Origin: an uncultured Saprospiraceae bacterium
GTDB taxonomy: Bacteria; Bacteroidota; Bacteroidia; Chitinophagales; Saprospiraceae
Length of the DNA stretch: 35,277 nucleotides
Direction: 5' to 3'
NCBI GenBank assembly: GCA_937872405.1
Contig: CALMSP010000066.1
Span: 1 to 35,277, forward strand
This document shows positions 1 to 8,063 of the stretch, in pieces; the stretch's first letter is position 1; each line of letters opens with the position of its first letter. Both the position numbers and the translations under genes were made by a program. A model generated the notes under the pieces. That model did not search any database, was not told the origin of the DNA, and was given only the letters and a program-made list of their open reading frames with translations.

Positions 1-50
1 GTTCCATAGATGAACATTTGCAGACCAAAGTATGAAATTTAAACATGCTC
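1..50 (-). repeat. Partial copy of a MITE-like element (left-end part)
   Basis: These 50 bases are the exact reverse complement of 27522-27571, the left 50 bases of the complete 161-bp element in the 27.5 kb region. The outer end (CATGCTC) is followed by TTA at 51-53, the same triplet that flags both sides of the complete copy, so TTA is the probable target-site duplication. The rest of this copy lies beyond the window edge. No gene is seen between here and smpB. Confidence 0.85.
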
Positions 51-179
51 TTAGGCTTTTGGCAACGCGCAAGCAAGCACAGTGCTATGTAAGCGGAGCA
101 GGTTGTTCAGGAAAAAGGAAACTTTTGCACAACTTCCTTCGTTTATCAAAGCGCAACCCAATAGCGACACCGTTAAAAC

Positions 180-647
180 ATGGCAGAAAAAAAGCATAAA
201 TCAATAGAGGTGGTCAATCGGCGCGCCTCTTTCGAGTATTTCCTCACCGATCGGCTGGAGGCAGGTATTATGCTGCGCGGTACCGAGATCAAATCGGTGC
301 GAAAGGGCAATGTGAACCTCTCCGATGCCTATTGCACCTTCGACGACAGCGAACTATATGTGCGCAACCTTTTTATATCGGAGTATGAAAATGGCACTTA
401 CGCCAATCATGAGCCACGCCGCACCCGCAAGTTGTTGCTGCACAGCCGCGAATTGCGCAAACTCGAACGGCGCGTCAAGGAAAAAGGCTTCACCATTGTA
501 CCGTATCGGCTCTATCTGAATGAGCGCGGCTTTATTAAATTGGAAATTGCCTTAGCGCAAGGTAAGAAATCATACGACAAGCGGGAAACCATCAAAGAGA
601 AAGAAAACAAACGCGACTTGGATCGCCTGAAAAAGATCAAACTCTGA
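180..647 (+). CDS. smpB: SsrA-binding protein SmpB
   Basis: SmpB binds tmRNA (SsrA) and carries it to stalled ribosomes, where trans-translation tags the unfinished peptide and releases the ribosome in the cytoplasm. The 155-residue product has the family's usual length and layout: an N-terminal strand with NRRASFEYFL, the hallmark GTEIKSVRKGNVNLSDAY near residues 35-52, and a lysine/arginine-rich tail (residues about 125-155) that occupies the mRNA channel. The ATG at 180 gives the expected N-terminus. No tmRNA gene is visible in the window. A clear hairpin terminator follows the stop codon, so the gene appears to be transcribed alone. Confidence 0.96.
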   Translation: MAEKKHKSIEVVNRRASFEYFLTDRLEAGIMLRGTEIKSVRKGNVNLSDAYCTFDDSELYVRNLFISEYENGTYANHEPRRTRKLLLHSRELRKLERRVKEKGFTIVPYRLYLNERGFIKLEIALAQGKKSYDKRETIKEKENKRDLDRLKKIKL

Positions 648-657
648 AAAATAAGGT

Positions 658-690
658 AGCTCCGGTCAGTAACAACCGGAGCTTCTTCCT
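658..690 (+). terminator. Intrinsic terminator after smpB
   Basis: A perfect 9-bp inverted repeat (AGCTCCGGT at 658-666, ACCGGAGCT at 675-683) with an 8-base loop is followed by a T-rich tail (TCTTCCTCATT). It starts 11 bases after the smpB stop codon. Between it and scpA (691-920) I see no gene and no convincing promoter. Confidence 0.8.
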
Positions 691-920
691 CATTACTTCG
701 GGCGTTCTCTCAGCGTATGTTCAGAAACGCCTCTCAAGGCTTGTGAATGTGATCCGCCCGGAGCGGAAAATTTGTATGTAGAGAGATTGATAGCTTCTAA
801 ATCAACGCCATAAATTTAGCATTTTTTAAAATATAAAAAATTTTCACTTGTGTTTTTTTTCTGCTATCTTCCAAATTTCAGAGGATACAGGTGGAATAAA
901 CCAGCTTTTCAATAGCCAAC

Positions 921-1658
921 ATGAACGCAAGTTATACCATCAAACTGCCTCAATTTGAAGGCCCATTCGATCTGTTGCTATTTTTTATCGAACGTGACGA
1001 ACTCGATATCCACGATATTCCTATTGCCAAAATTACCGATGATTTTTTACAATACATCCACCAGGCCGAGCGCATGAACATTGACTTAGCCAGCGAATTT
1101 GTGCTGGTGGCAGCCACCCTGTGCCGCATCAAAGCTAAAATGCTGCTACCGCGCAAGCAAGTGGATGAAGCCGGTCATGAAATTGATCCCCGCGAGGAAT
1201 TGGTGCAACGCCTATTAGAATACAAACGCTACAAAAGTGTGCTGGAAGAGATTCGACAACTGGAAGAAGTACGCGCACAACGAATTAGCCGAACTTTCGC
1301 AGCACAAGAATTGACACAAATAGCCACTAAGGCACTGGTGGACAATGAGTTAGAATCTATAACTTTATTTAAATTATTGCGCACTTTCGAGCGGATGGTG
1401 CGGCGCATGGAAGACGCCAAACCACAAACGATACACGAAATCGCGCAGTTTTCTTATACCGTAGAAGCCGAGCAGGCACGCATCCTGGAGAAGGTGGATC
1501 GGGGCAAAAGAGCTGATTTTAAAGGTGTTTTTAAGGATTGCACCAATCGCATTCACGCCATCGTGATCTTCTTGGCATTATTAGAATTGCTCAATCTTGA
1601 GCAACTTAAGATAACGGTCGGGCTGGGCGCCAATAATTTTTGGATAGAAGCGGTATGA
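921..1658 (+). CDS. scpA: Segregation and condensation protein A
   Basis: ScpA is the kleisin subunit of the bacterial SMC condensin. With ScpB it bridges the SMC heads and helps organise and segregate the chromosome. The 245-residue protein opens with the family signature FEGPFDLLLFFIERDELDIHDIPIAKIT (residues about 13-40) and has the expected helical N-domain (VAATLCRIKAKMLLP). A charged middle section follows, then a C-terminal winged-helix region (VIFLALLELLNLEQL) that contacts the SMC head. Length is normal. scpB and smc are not in the window. It converges on bshA with about 100 bases between them and no strong terminator. Confidence 0.95.
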   Translation: MNASYTIKLPQFEGPFDLLLFFIERDELDIHDIPIAKITDDFLQYIHQAERMNIDLASEFVLVAATLCRIKAKMLLPRKQVDEAGHEIDPREELVQRLLEYKRYKSVLEEIRQLEEVRAQRISRTFAAQELTQIATKALVDNELESITLFKLLRTFERMVRRMEDAKPQTIHEIAQFSYTVEAEQARILEKVDRGKRADFKGVFKDCTNRIHAIVIFLALLELLNLEQLKITVGLGANNFWIEAV

Positions 1659-1762
1659 TTGGAGGCTGAAAGGGCCGCGTCAATATTTAAACTTATTTTA
1701 TGTTTTATAAAACCTTGAAAAACAATATATTGTAAAGAATCGGGCGCCACTTACTGCACATG

Positions 1763-2914
1763 CTAATAGTTGCTCACCACGCTATGCACCACAGTACGCA
1801 GTACTTCCTCGTAGTAGGCTTCATATTGGGGTAGAATATTTTTAATATCAAACAGTTTTGCTTGCTCCAGTGCATTCGCTCGAAACTGCTGCAGCACCTC
1901 GTCGTTGCTTAAAATAGTGATAGCATTTTGCGCCATTTCCTCTACGTTGCCGATCTCACTGAGGAAGCCCGTTCGCCCATGAATATTGACTTCCGGCAGC
2001 CCGCCGGCATTACTCGAAATCACCGGCACTTCGCAAGCCATCGCCTCGAGGGCCGCCAGCCCGAAACTTTCATTTTCGGAAGGCATAATGAACAGATCGG
2101 CAATAGCCAGCAGTTCTTCAATAGCATCCTGTTTGCCCAGAAATCGCACTTCATGATGCAGCCCCAGCTTCCGACATAGTTCTTCCATGTTGTGCCGTTC
2201 GGGTCCATCCCCCACCAGAATCAACTTACTGGGAATTTTGTCATACACTTTTTTGAACACTAAGATTACATCTTCTACGCGCTTTACGCGCCGGAAGTTG
2301 GAGATGTGCAGCAAAATGCGTTCGCCATTGGGGGCGATAGCTTTTTTAAAATGGTCTTTATTTGATTTTACAAAACGGTCAAAATCAATAAAATTATAAA
2401 TAACCCGAATGTCCTTATTTATATTAAAATAATCGTAGGTCTGTTGCCGCAAACTTTCGGAAACCGCCGTCACGCCATCCGATTTGTTGATGGAGAAAGC
2501 GACCACCGGCGCGAAGGTATTATTATTACCAACGATCGTAATGTCGGTGCCGTGCAAGGTAGTAATGAAAGGTACGTAACGCCCTTCGGAGAGCAGAATT
2601 TTTTTGGCAACGTAAGCTACCGTGGCATGTGGGATGGCATAGTGTACATGCAGTAGGTCCAGATTTTCAAACTTAACCACATCCACCAATTTACTGGCCA
2701 GTGCGGTATCATAGGGCGGATATTCAAAGAGTGGGTATTCTTCTGCGGCTACCTCGTGAAAAAAAACATTCTCATGGAAAGTAGATAGCCTTACCGGCCG
2801 CCGGTAAGTAATGAAATGTACCTGATGACCCCGCTTGGCAAGCCCAAGCCCAAGCTCTGTAGCCAACACACCGCTACCGCCATAGGTAGGATAACATACG
2901 ATGCCTATTCTCAT
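1763..2914 (-). CDS. bshA: N-acetyl-alpha-D-glucosaminyl L-malate synthase BshA (GT4 glycosyltransferase)
   Basis: BshA transfers GlcNAc from UDP-GlcNAc to L-malate, the first step in making bacillithiol, the low-molecular-weight thiol used by Firmicutes and many Bacteroidota in place of glutathione. The 383-residue protein is a GT-B fold, GT4-family enzyme. The N-terminal domain starts IGIVCYPTYGGSGVLATELG, a glycine-rich loop typical of BshA, followed by HVHYAIPHA. The C-terminal donor-sugar domain has SNFRRVKRV, the LVGDGPE motif and the EX7E motif in SENESFGLAALEAMA. The BshA-like N-terminus and length separate it from other GT4 enzymes. bshB and bshC are not in the window. Confidence 0.93.
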   Translation of the reverse strand: MRIGIVCYPTYGGSGVLATELGLGLAKRGHQVHFITYRRPVRLSTFHENVFFHEVAAEEYPLFEYPPYDTALASKLVDVVKFENLDLLHVHYAIPHATVAYVAKKILLSEGRYVPFITTLHGTDITIVGNNNTFAPVVAFSINKSDGVTAVSESLRQQTYDYFNINKDIRVIYNFIDFDRFVKSNKDHFKKAIAPNGERILLHISNFRRVKRVEDVILVFKKVYDKIPSKLILVGDGPERHNMEELCRKLGLHHEVRFLGKQDAIEELLAIADLFIMPSENESFGLAALEAMACEVPVISSNAGGLPEVNIHGRTGFLSEIGNVEEMAQNAITILSNDEVLQQFRANALEQAKLFDIKNILPQYEAYYEEVLRTVVHSVVSNY

Positions 2915-3001
2915 ACTGCTGTTTCAGAAAAAGATGAACTACTAAGGTGTCTTGATTGTGCAAGTATTAGAATAGGATACATCTGAGGGGGCAAATTGTT
3001 T

Positions 3002-3058
3002 AGAGCCGCTATCATGCTCCGCTTTGACGGGAAGCGCGCGGGCATGGTAGCGGCGTCT
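3002..3058 (-). terminator. Long stem-loop terminator of the T9SS type A gene
   Basis: GCCGCTATCATGC at 3005-3017 pairs with GCATGGTAGCGGC at 3042-3054 (13 bp with one G.T wobble). A smaller nested hairpin sits in the loop. It begins a few bases after the minus-strand stop codon at 3063. The T-run on the minus strand is poor, so it may work partly as an mRNA 3'-end stabiliser. Confidence 0.6.
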
Positions 3059-3062
3059 CTAT

Positions 3063-5900
3063 TTAGTTCGTTTTAAGGAGCTTTTCTGTATGTACTTGAT
3101 CTTTGACCAACAGGCGCACCAAGTATAATCCGGCAGGACGGCCACTCAGATCAAGCGGAATGCTAAGCTGTTGCGCCGTGCCTTGCTGTATTTGCAGTAC
3201 TCGCTGCCCGCTCATATTGAACACCTGTACCTGCACTGGAGCAGCTTCCCGAAGTTCCAATTGCAACAGCGCCTGCCCCGTTGTTGGGTTGGGCATTAGT
3301 CGCACTTGATTAATCGCTAAGGGTTCGTCCGTGCTGGTCAGCGTGCCAACTACTACTGTAGCTATTTCGCGACAACCAAACCGGTCGGTCACAGTTACAG
3401 TGTAGGTTCCTGCACTCAAGCGCACAGCGGTTTTGTTGGTGCTACCATTGCTCCAAGCGTACCGGAAAGGTGCTACGCCATTGCCAGGCTCTACCGTAGC
3501 AAATCCGTCGCCTACACCGGATGCTGTTTCGCTGCGGCTTTCGGTGCTCAATGCTAAGGAAGGTGGGCATCGGATGATATTGAAATTGTCTAAGTCAACA
3601 AAATAACTACCCGCTCCCCAAGAAGCGCGGATTCGGATTTTGATTGCCTGGTTTACGAAATTGTCTAACCGGATCACCACCTGCCGCATTTCGATGGAGG
3701 GGGGGTGGTTATCCGCATTAATCGTGAAAACCGTCGTGTAGCTATTGCCACAATCCGTAGAAAGCTGTACTTGAATAGAATCGCCGGGGGTCAACACTTT
3801 GGGCATGGTTCCGTTGGCCTGCACGTTTACCATTCGATACTCGAAGGTAAGGCTATCGCCTGACATAAGCGGGCCGATAGCTGGTGATGTTACTTCCAAC
3901 ACTCGATTGGTGGTAGAAAGAATATCGTAGAGTACCCGACTGGGGCTACCGTGTGCTTGCTCTACCCGCGCCGAAGCTGGAGCTGTCCAACCTTGTGGTA
4001 GCCGCCCGCTTTCAAAATCCTCGGCGTATGGCGTCGGCATGGCGGTCATAAACATAACGGTTGCGGTGTCGTTGGCAACAAACAAATCTCCAGGTGCAGT
4101 AACCCACGCTTTCAGATCGTAAACGCCGGGTGCGATCGAGCTAAATGACGTATTAAAGGTGTAAGTCGCCTGAGCGCCTGGCATGATGGTCAAGGTGCCT
4201 ACATTTTCTGTGACAATAGGGCTATTATTCACTTGATAAGATACATTGAACCCAGCTACACCTGATGTGCCAAAATTGCTGATGGTCAGCCGGACTCGGT
4301 CTTGCGCGTTACCACAATCACCTGTGTTGATGTTTTCTGCTTTGAGCATAGCCAGATCGCGCGCCAGCGGGGTAGCAATGAAAATATTATCAATACCCAT
4401 ACCTTCGCGACCAACAGAAAAATCAGACGACATCACGAATCTGATACGCACATCACTTTCGCCAGCTGTACCTTCCAGAATGTTGGAAGCCGTAGCCCAG
4501 CCGTCGAAGCCGCCCGTACCGCTCCACCAATCACGCTCGGTATTATTGTACCAATTGATGCCGGTACCCGCCCGACCCACCTTGCGCCAAGCAGCGCCAC
4601 CATTGGTGCTTACTTCCACCCAGCCTTGGTCGCAGCAGGATTCAGAGTTGAAATGCAGCGAAAAAGTCAAGCGCGGGTCTTCCTGAAAATTACTAAAATC
4701 AAGACAAGGCGACAGTAAATAAGATAATTCGTTGTTGTTGTAATTGCCCGATAAATTGGTTACCCAAGCATTGCTGCCACTGGCGGCTCTATTAATAATG
4801 GTTCCTGAAGGCCGGCCAAATGCCCAGCTCGGATTTTGACTATTATCCGCAACCGTCCAGCCGCCGGTCCATCTTTCAAAATCCATGATATAAGGATTAT
4901 CGGTAATGGTTGGGATGCTCGTAATTACCAAAGTAGAAGTATCGTTCTTGCGGTCGCTGTCCGCTTCCAGTTCCGTCCAAGCCTGAATGATATAAATATC
5001 GGCATTCGAAAAGTTGAACTGGGTTTCAAATTCAATAAGGGCGGAGCTATCTTTACCCAAAACCCCGGTGTAAAAACCATCTGTAGGAATCGGTACGCCT
5101 GCGTCCACTGCATTTACACTGTAGCGAAATGGGATAAGCGACTGTGGGTCGCCGCCAAAATTTTCTAATTTGATAGTGACTGTTTCTAAGCCCAAGCCGC
5201 ATTGCGTAGCTGGGCTGAGTACTGCGCTAATGCCAACATCATTAGCCCAGAGTGTTTCGAATGCGAAAGGGCCTAAGCGTCGGCTGGTATCGCCGCTGGC
5301 GCAAATAGCTGAAAGATAAACGTTGTAAGCGGTCTTTTCATCTAAGTTTCGCAGCGTTGTGATCGTATCTGTGGTGATGGCAAAATTACCATTGCCAGGC
5401 TGGAATCCGGCAAGTCCATATTCCAATAAGTAGATGCTCCCGGGTTCGGCGCGCGCCCAACTTAGTGTAGCTACCCGTGCTCGCACATTGCTGATACGCA
5501 CACTGGCAGGTGGCATAGCTAAGCAGGCCGGGCAAGTAACAATGGCCGTAAGGGTGATGTTGGCTATCGGGCGCGGGCCATCCGAAAAGACCAAAATACG
5601 CTCCGGGTTGTAAATAGCATAAGCGATCTCACCATCGAAGCCGCCCGACGTAAAGCGCAAGGTAACGGTGTCGCCTGTTGATACTTCCACTGGAAATGCC
5701 CGAAAGAAGCCATTATCATTCACCCCATCGAGGGTATAAATAGTTGGCACGCCATTGATGGTAACCGTCAGGAAAGCATTATTCCAACCATCGCCGAAGG
5801 TATCATACAATTCTAAGGTAAAAACACAACTTTGGGACTGCGCATTTGCCGAAAGCCCACCCAGTATGAATAAGAAAAAAAGTAAAATTCGTACTTTCAT
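3063..5900 (-). CDS. Large secreted protein with T9SS type A sorting domain
   Basis: This is a 945-residue exported protein of unknown substrate or ligand. Residues 1-20 form a signal peptide ending in ANAQ. A beta-sandwich region follows (FGDGWNNA, common in Bacteroidota surface proteins). Then come a fibronectin type III-like module (about 132-215), two CARDB-like modules each introduced by 'ND' strands, two MAM/jelly-roll-like segments and one SprB-like repeat (about 790-855). The last 80 residues are a typical type A T9SS signal: VRLMPNPTTGQALLQLE, then FNMSGQRV and PAGLYLVRL. T9SS cargo is exported through the outer membrane and usually anchored to A-LPS or released. The gene stands alone with its own terminator. 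No catalytic domain was recognised, so adhesion or matrix binding is only an inference. Confidence 0.9.
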   Translation of the reverse strand: MKVRILLFFLFILGGLSANAQSQSCVFTLELYDTFGDGWNNAFLTVTINGVPTIYTLDGVNDNGFFRAFPVEVSTGDTVTLRFTSGGFDGEIAYAIYNPERILVFSDGPRPIANITLTAIVTCPACLAMPPASVRISNVRARVATLSWARAEPGSIYLLEYGLAGFQPGNGNFAITTDTITTLRNLDEKTAYNVYLSAICASGDTSRRLGPFAFETLWANDVGISAVLSPATQCGLGLETVTIKLENFGGDPQSLIPFRYSVNAVDAGVPIPTDGFYTGVLGKDSSALIEFETQFNFSNADIYIIQAWTELEADSDRKNDTSTLVITSIPTITDNPYIMDFERWTGGWTVADNSQNPSWAFGRPSGTIINRAASGSNAWVTNLSGNYNNNELSYLLSPCLDFSNFQEDPRLTFSLHFNSESCCDQGWVEVSTNGGAAWRKVGRAGTGINWYNNTERDWWSGTGGFDGWATASNILEGTAGESDVRIRFVMSSDFSVGREGMGIDNIFIATPLARDLAMLKAENINTGDCGNAQDRVRLTISNFGTSGVAGFNVSYQVNNSPIVTENVGTLTIMPGAQATYTFNTSFSSIAPGVYDLKAWVTAPGDLFVANDTATVMFMTAMPTPYAEDFESGRLPQGWTAPASARVEQAHGSPSRVLYDILSTTNRVLEVTSPAIGPLMSGDSLTFEYRMVNVQANGTMPKVLTPGDSIQVQLSTDCGNSYTTVFTINADNHPPSIEMRQVVIRLDNFVNQAIKIRIRASWGAGSYFVDLDNFNIIRCPPSLALSTESRSETASGVGDGFATVEPGNGVAPFRYAWSNGSTNKTAVRLSAGTYTVTVTDRFGCREIATVVVGTLTSTDEPLAINQVRLMPNPTTGQALLQLELREAAPVQVQVFNMSGQRVLQIQQGTAQQLSIPLDLSGRPAGLYLVRLLVKDQVHTEKLLKTN

Positions 5901-6143
5901 AGAATGATTTTTTGCGTTAATTCTTCGGGCATTTTTGGAGGAGCCTAAAAGAACGCTTAAAAATAACTAAAAAAACAATATTGCACTTTTTTTGCGATAC
6001 CGCCCGTGCTTTTGCGGACAAGGTTTCGTCACGAAAATTACATTTTTGTGAAACATTTTTGTATCCTTGCTGTTACACCATAGTAATTTTACCCCCAAAG
6101 GTACCCGACGCATTTGGTTTAATGAATACAAGATATCGAAATC

Positions 6144-7070
6144 GTGGCGGTTTATTCAATAAAAGATCTGGAAAAGTTGTCAGGCATAAAAGCCCATACT
6201 ATACGAATATGGGAGCAACGCTATGGTATTGTGGCCCCCCAACGCACCAAGACGAACATCCGCTATTATGATGATGAAGATCTCAAATTACTCCTGAATG
6301 TAGCGCTACTCAATAAAAATGGCATCAAAATCTCCAGAATAGCTAAGATGTCGCCTGCCGAAATTGCGGAAAAAGTATCCGCTATTTCTGAAATCAACTT
6401 CGAATATGCCACACAATTAGATGCGCTTACGATTTCTATGATTGAAATGGACGAGTACAAGTTCGACCGTATCATTTCTACCAATATCCAACAGATGGGT
6501 TTCGAGCGCACCATGCTGGAAATTATCTATCCATTTTTGGAAAAACTCAGCTTGCTGTGGCTCACGGGTTCGATCAATCCAGCGCAGGAAAATTTTATGA
6601 GTTACCTGATCCGCCGAAAAATTATTGTTGCTATTGATCAGGCGCCGCTTTCGGTGGGTAAAGATGTCCGAAAGTTTTTGATCTATTTGCCGGAAGGCGA
6701 GCATCAAGAACTCACCATGCTATTCATGCAGTACCTGATCAAATCAAGAGGCAACCACGCTATCTACATCGGTCAAGATATGTCGCTTGCTGATGTAAAG
6801 GACGCTTACGATATTCACCGCCCGGATTATATCTTTACCATGATCTCCGAAAGTTTTGGTAAAGAACCCGTACAGCGCTACATAGAAAAACTCGCCGCCG
6901 CTTTTCCTGATACTCAGTTATTATTGTCTGGTTATCAAATAGTTGCACAGCAAGTTAAGCCCTTTGGTAATGTCTCCATTTTCAAGAGTTTACAGCAAAC
7001 CATGCAGCTGCTTGATGGGCTGCGCGTTCGTCAGAGTCGTAGTGGTATGATGGCTCCCAGCAACTCCTGA
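6144..7070 (+). CDS. MerR-family regulator with a degenerate B12-binding (CarH/LitR-like) domain
   Basis: This is a 308-residue transcription factor. An N-terminal MerR winged helix (residues 1-70; YSIKDLEKLSGIKAHTIRIWEQRYG) is followed by a helical cap and a Rossmann-like cobalamin-binding domain (about 175-295). CarH/LitR proteins use adenosylcobalamin to sense light. Their cap motif is W-x9-E-H. Here it reads W139...E149-N150, with Asn replacing His. The DxHxxG cobalamin motif is reduced to GEHQEL, keeping H187 but losing Asp and Gly. Cofactor binding may therefore be altered or lost. A GTG start at 6144 gives the standard MerR N-terminus; no ATG fits. It is divergent from the T9SS gene and 113 bases ahead of comF. 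Its targets are unknown. Confidence 0.88.
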   Translation: MAVYSIKDLEKLSGIKAHTIRIWEQRYGIVAPQRTKTNIRYYDDEDLKLLLNVALLNKNGIKISRIAKMSPAEIAEKVSAISEINFEYATQLDALTISMIEMDEYKFDRIISTNIQQMGFERTMLEIIYPFLEKLSLLWLTGSINPAQENFMSYLIRRKIIVAIDQAPLSVGKDVRKFLIYLPEGEHQELTMLFMQYLIKSRGNHAIYIGQDMSLADVKDAYDIHRPDYIFTMISESFGKEPVQRYIEKLAAAFPDTQLLLSGYQIVAQQVKPFGNVSIFKSLQQTMQLLDGLRVRQSRSGMMAPSNS

Positions 7071-7183
7071 TGCTTCCGGTTCCACGGATTTTTATTTTTT
7101 CCTATCATTATCTGACAAGTACGTGACTTTTTCGTTGGCATCTCGTCCAAATATCATATTGCAAAACATTCAAAATCTTGAAG

Positions 7184-7888
7184 ATGCTACACGAATTGCT
7201 CCATCCCATGCAGGATTTGCTATCGCTGATGTATCCGAATTTGTGCGCCGCTTGCAGCGAACAGGCGCCACCGCGTCAAGAAGTCATTTGTCTGCGATGT
7301 CAATATAAACTGCCACGCACCAATTTCCATCAAGAAAAAGATAATCCTTTTACCGAGCGTTTCTGGGGGCGGGTACCATTGGAAAGTGGTGCCGCTTTGT
7401 ACCATTTCGTGAAGGGTGGGCGCGTGCAGGATTTGATCCATCGGCTCAAATATGAGGGGCGTCGGGACATTGGTACCCAATTGGGTAAACTTTATGGGGC
7501 GCAACTACGCGAATCGCCGTGGTTCAAGGGCGTAGAATTGATTGTACCGGTTCCGTTGCATCCAGCGAAGGAGCACCGCCGGGGCTACAATCAGAGTGCG
7601 CTTATTGCTGCCGGTTTGTCAGAGACGATGGGTGTACCCTGGCTACGTCAGGGGTTGATTCGGGCAGCATTTACCGAAACCCAAACCCGTAAATCCCGAA
7701 CCGAGCGTATAGCAAATGTGGCGCGCGTTTTCCAAATTGGCAATGCTGCCAAGCTGCTTGGTAAGCATATCTTGTTGGTGGATGATGTAATGACGACTGG
7801 CGCTACACTCGATGCCTGTGCAGAAGCTATACTAGAATTGCCCGGTACGCGACTTAGTATGGCGACCTTAGCTATTGCTGATGCCTGA
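7184..7888 (+). CDS. comF: ComF family phosphoribosyltransferase-like protein
   Basis: ComF proteins are needed for late steps of natural DNA uptake in competent bacteria, and the family is also found in non-competent species. The product has an N-terminal four-cysteine zinc finger (CAAC...CLRC) and a type I phosphoribosyltransferase domain with the PRPP loop VDDVMTTGATL near the C-terminus. The ATG at 7184 (MLHELLHP) is preferred over the in-frame TTG two codons upstream (7178). Length is 234 residues, typical for the family. Its neighbours give no competence context, so the symbol reflects family membership only. Confidence 0.88.
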   Translation: MLHELLHPMQDLLSLMYPNLCAACSEQAPPRQEVICLRCQYKLPRTNFHQEKDNPFTERFWGRVPLESGAALYHFVKGGRVQDLIHRLKYEGRRDIGTQLGKLYGAQLRESPWFKGVELIVPVPLHPAKEHRRGYNQSALIAAGLSETMGVPWLRQGLIRAAFTETQTRKSRTERIANVARVFQIGNAAKLLGKHILLVDDVMTTGATLDACAEAILELPGTRLSMATLAIADA

Positions 7889-8004
7889 TACGATTTTTTA
7901 ATTTTATAAAATATTGATAAACAAAGTGTTATCAACAATTCAACACATTACCTTCGGTTGAAAATGGTCTAAGAAAACGGCCAAACCCCCAAAGTGTCAT
8001 ATAC

Positions 8005-8040
8005 AAAGCGCGCCAGAAAATTTATTCCTGACGCGCTTTT
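8005..8040 (-). terminator. Terminator hairpin downstream of the cohesin/SprB gene
   Basis: AAAGCGCG at 8005-8012 pairs perfectly with CGCGCTTT at 8032-8039, and CAG/CTG extends the stem after one mismatch. It lies 24 bases beyond the minus-strand stop at 8064. It may also stop read-through from comF on the plus strand, where it ends in TTTT. The 7889-8004 stretch also holds a 7-bp stem (TTGATAA at 7914-7920, TTATCAA at 7929-7935) and no gene. Confidence 0.7.
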
Positions 8041-8063
8041 CCAGACAAAGATGCGCTAACGAA

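Noticed and set aside
648-920. tmRNA (ssrA) gene next to smpB
   Set aside because: There is no tRNA-Ala-like acceptor end or tag-peptide frame; the stretch holds only the terminator and AT-rich DNA.
4246-4718. Long plus-strand frames opposite the T9SS type A gene (also opposite the SprB-type, FtsH and DUF5682 genes)
   Set aside because: They are antisense shadows of strongly supported coding genes, with low-complexity Ser/Arg/Pro composition and no family resemblance.
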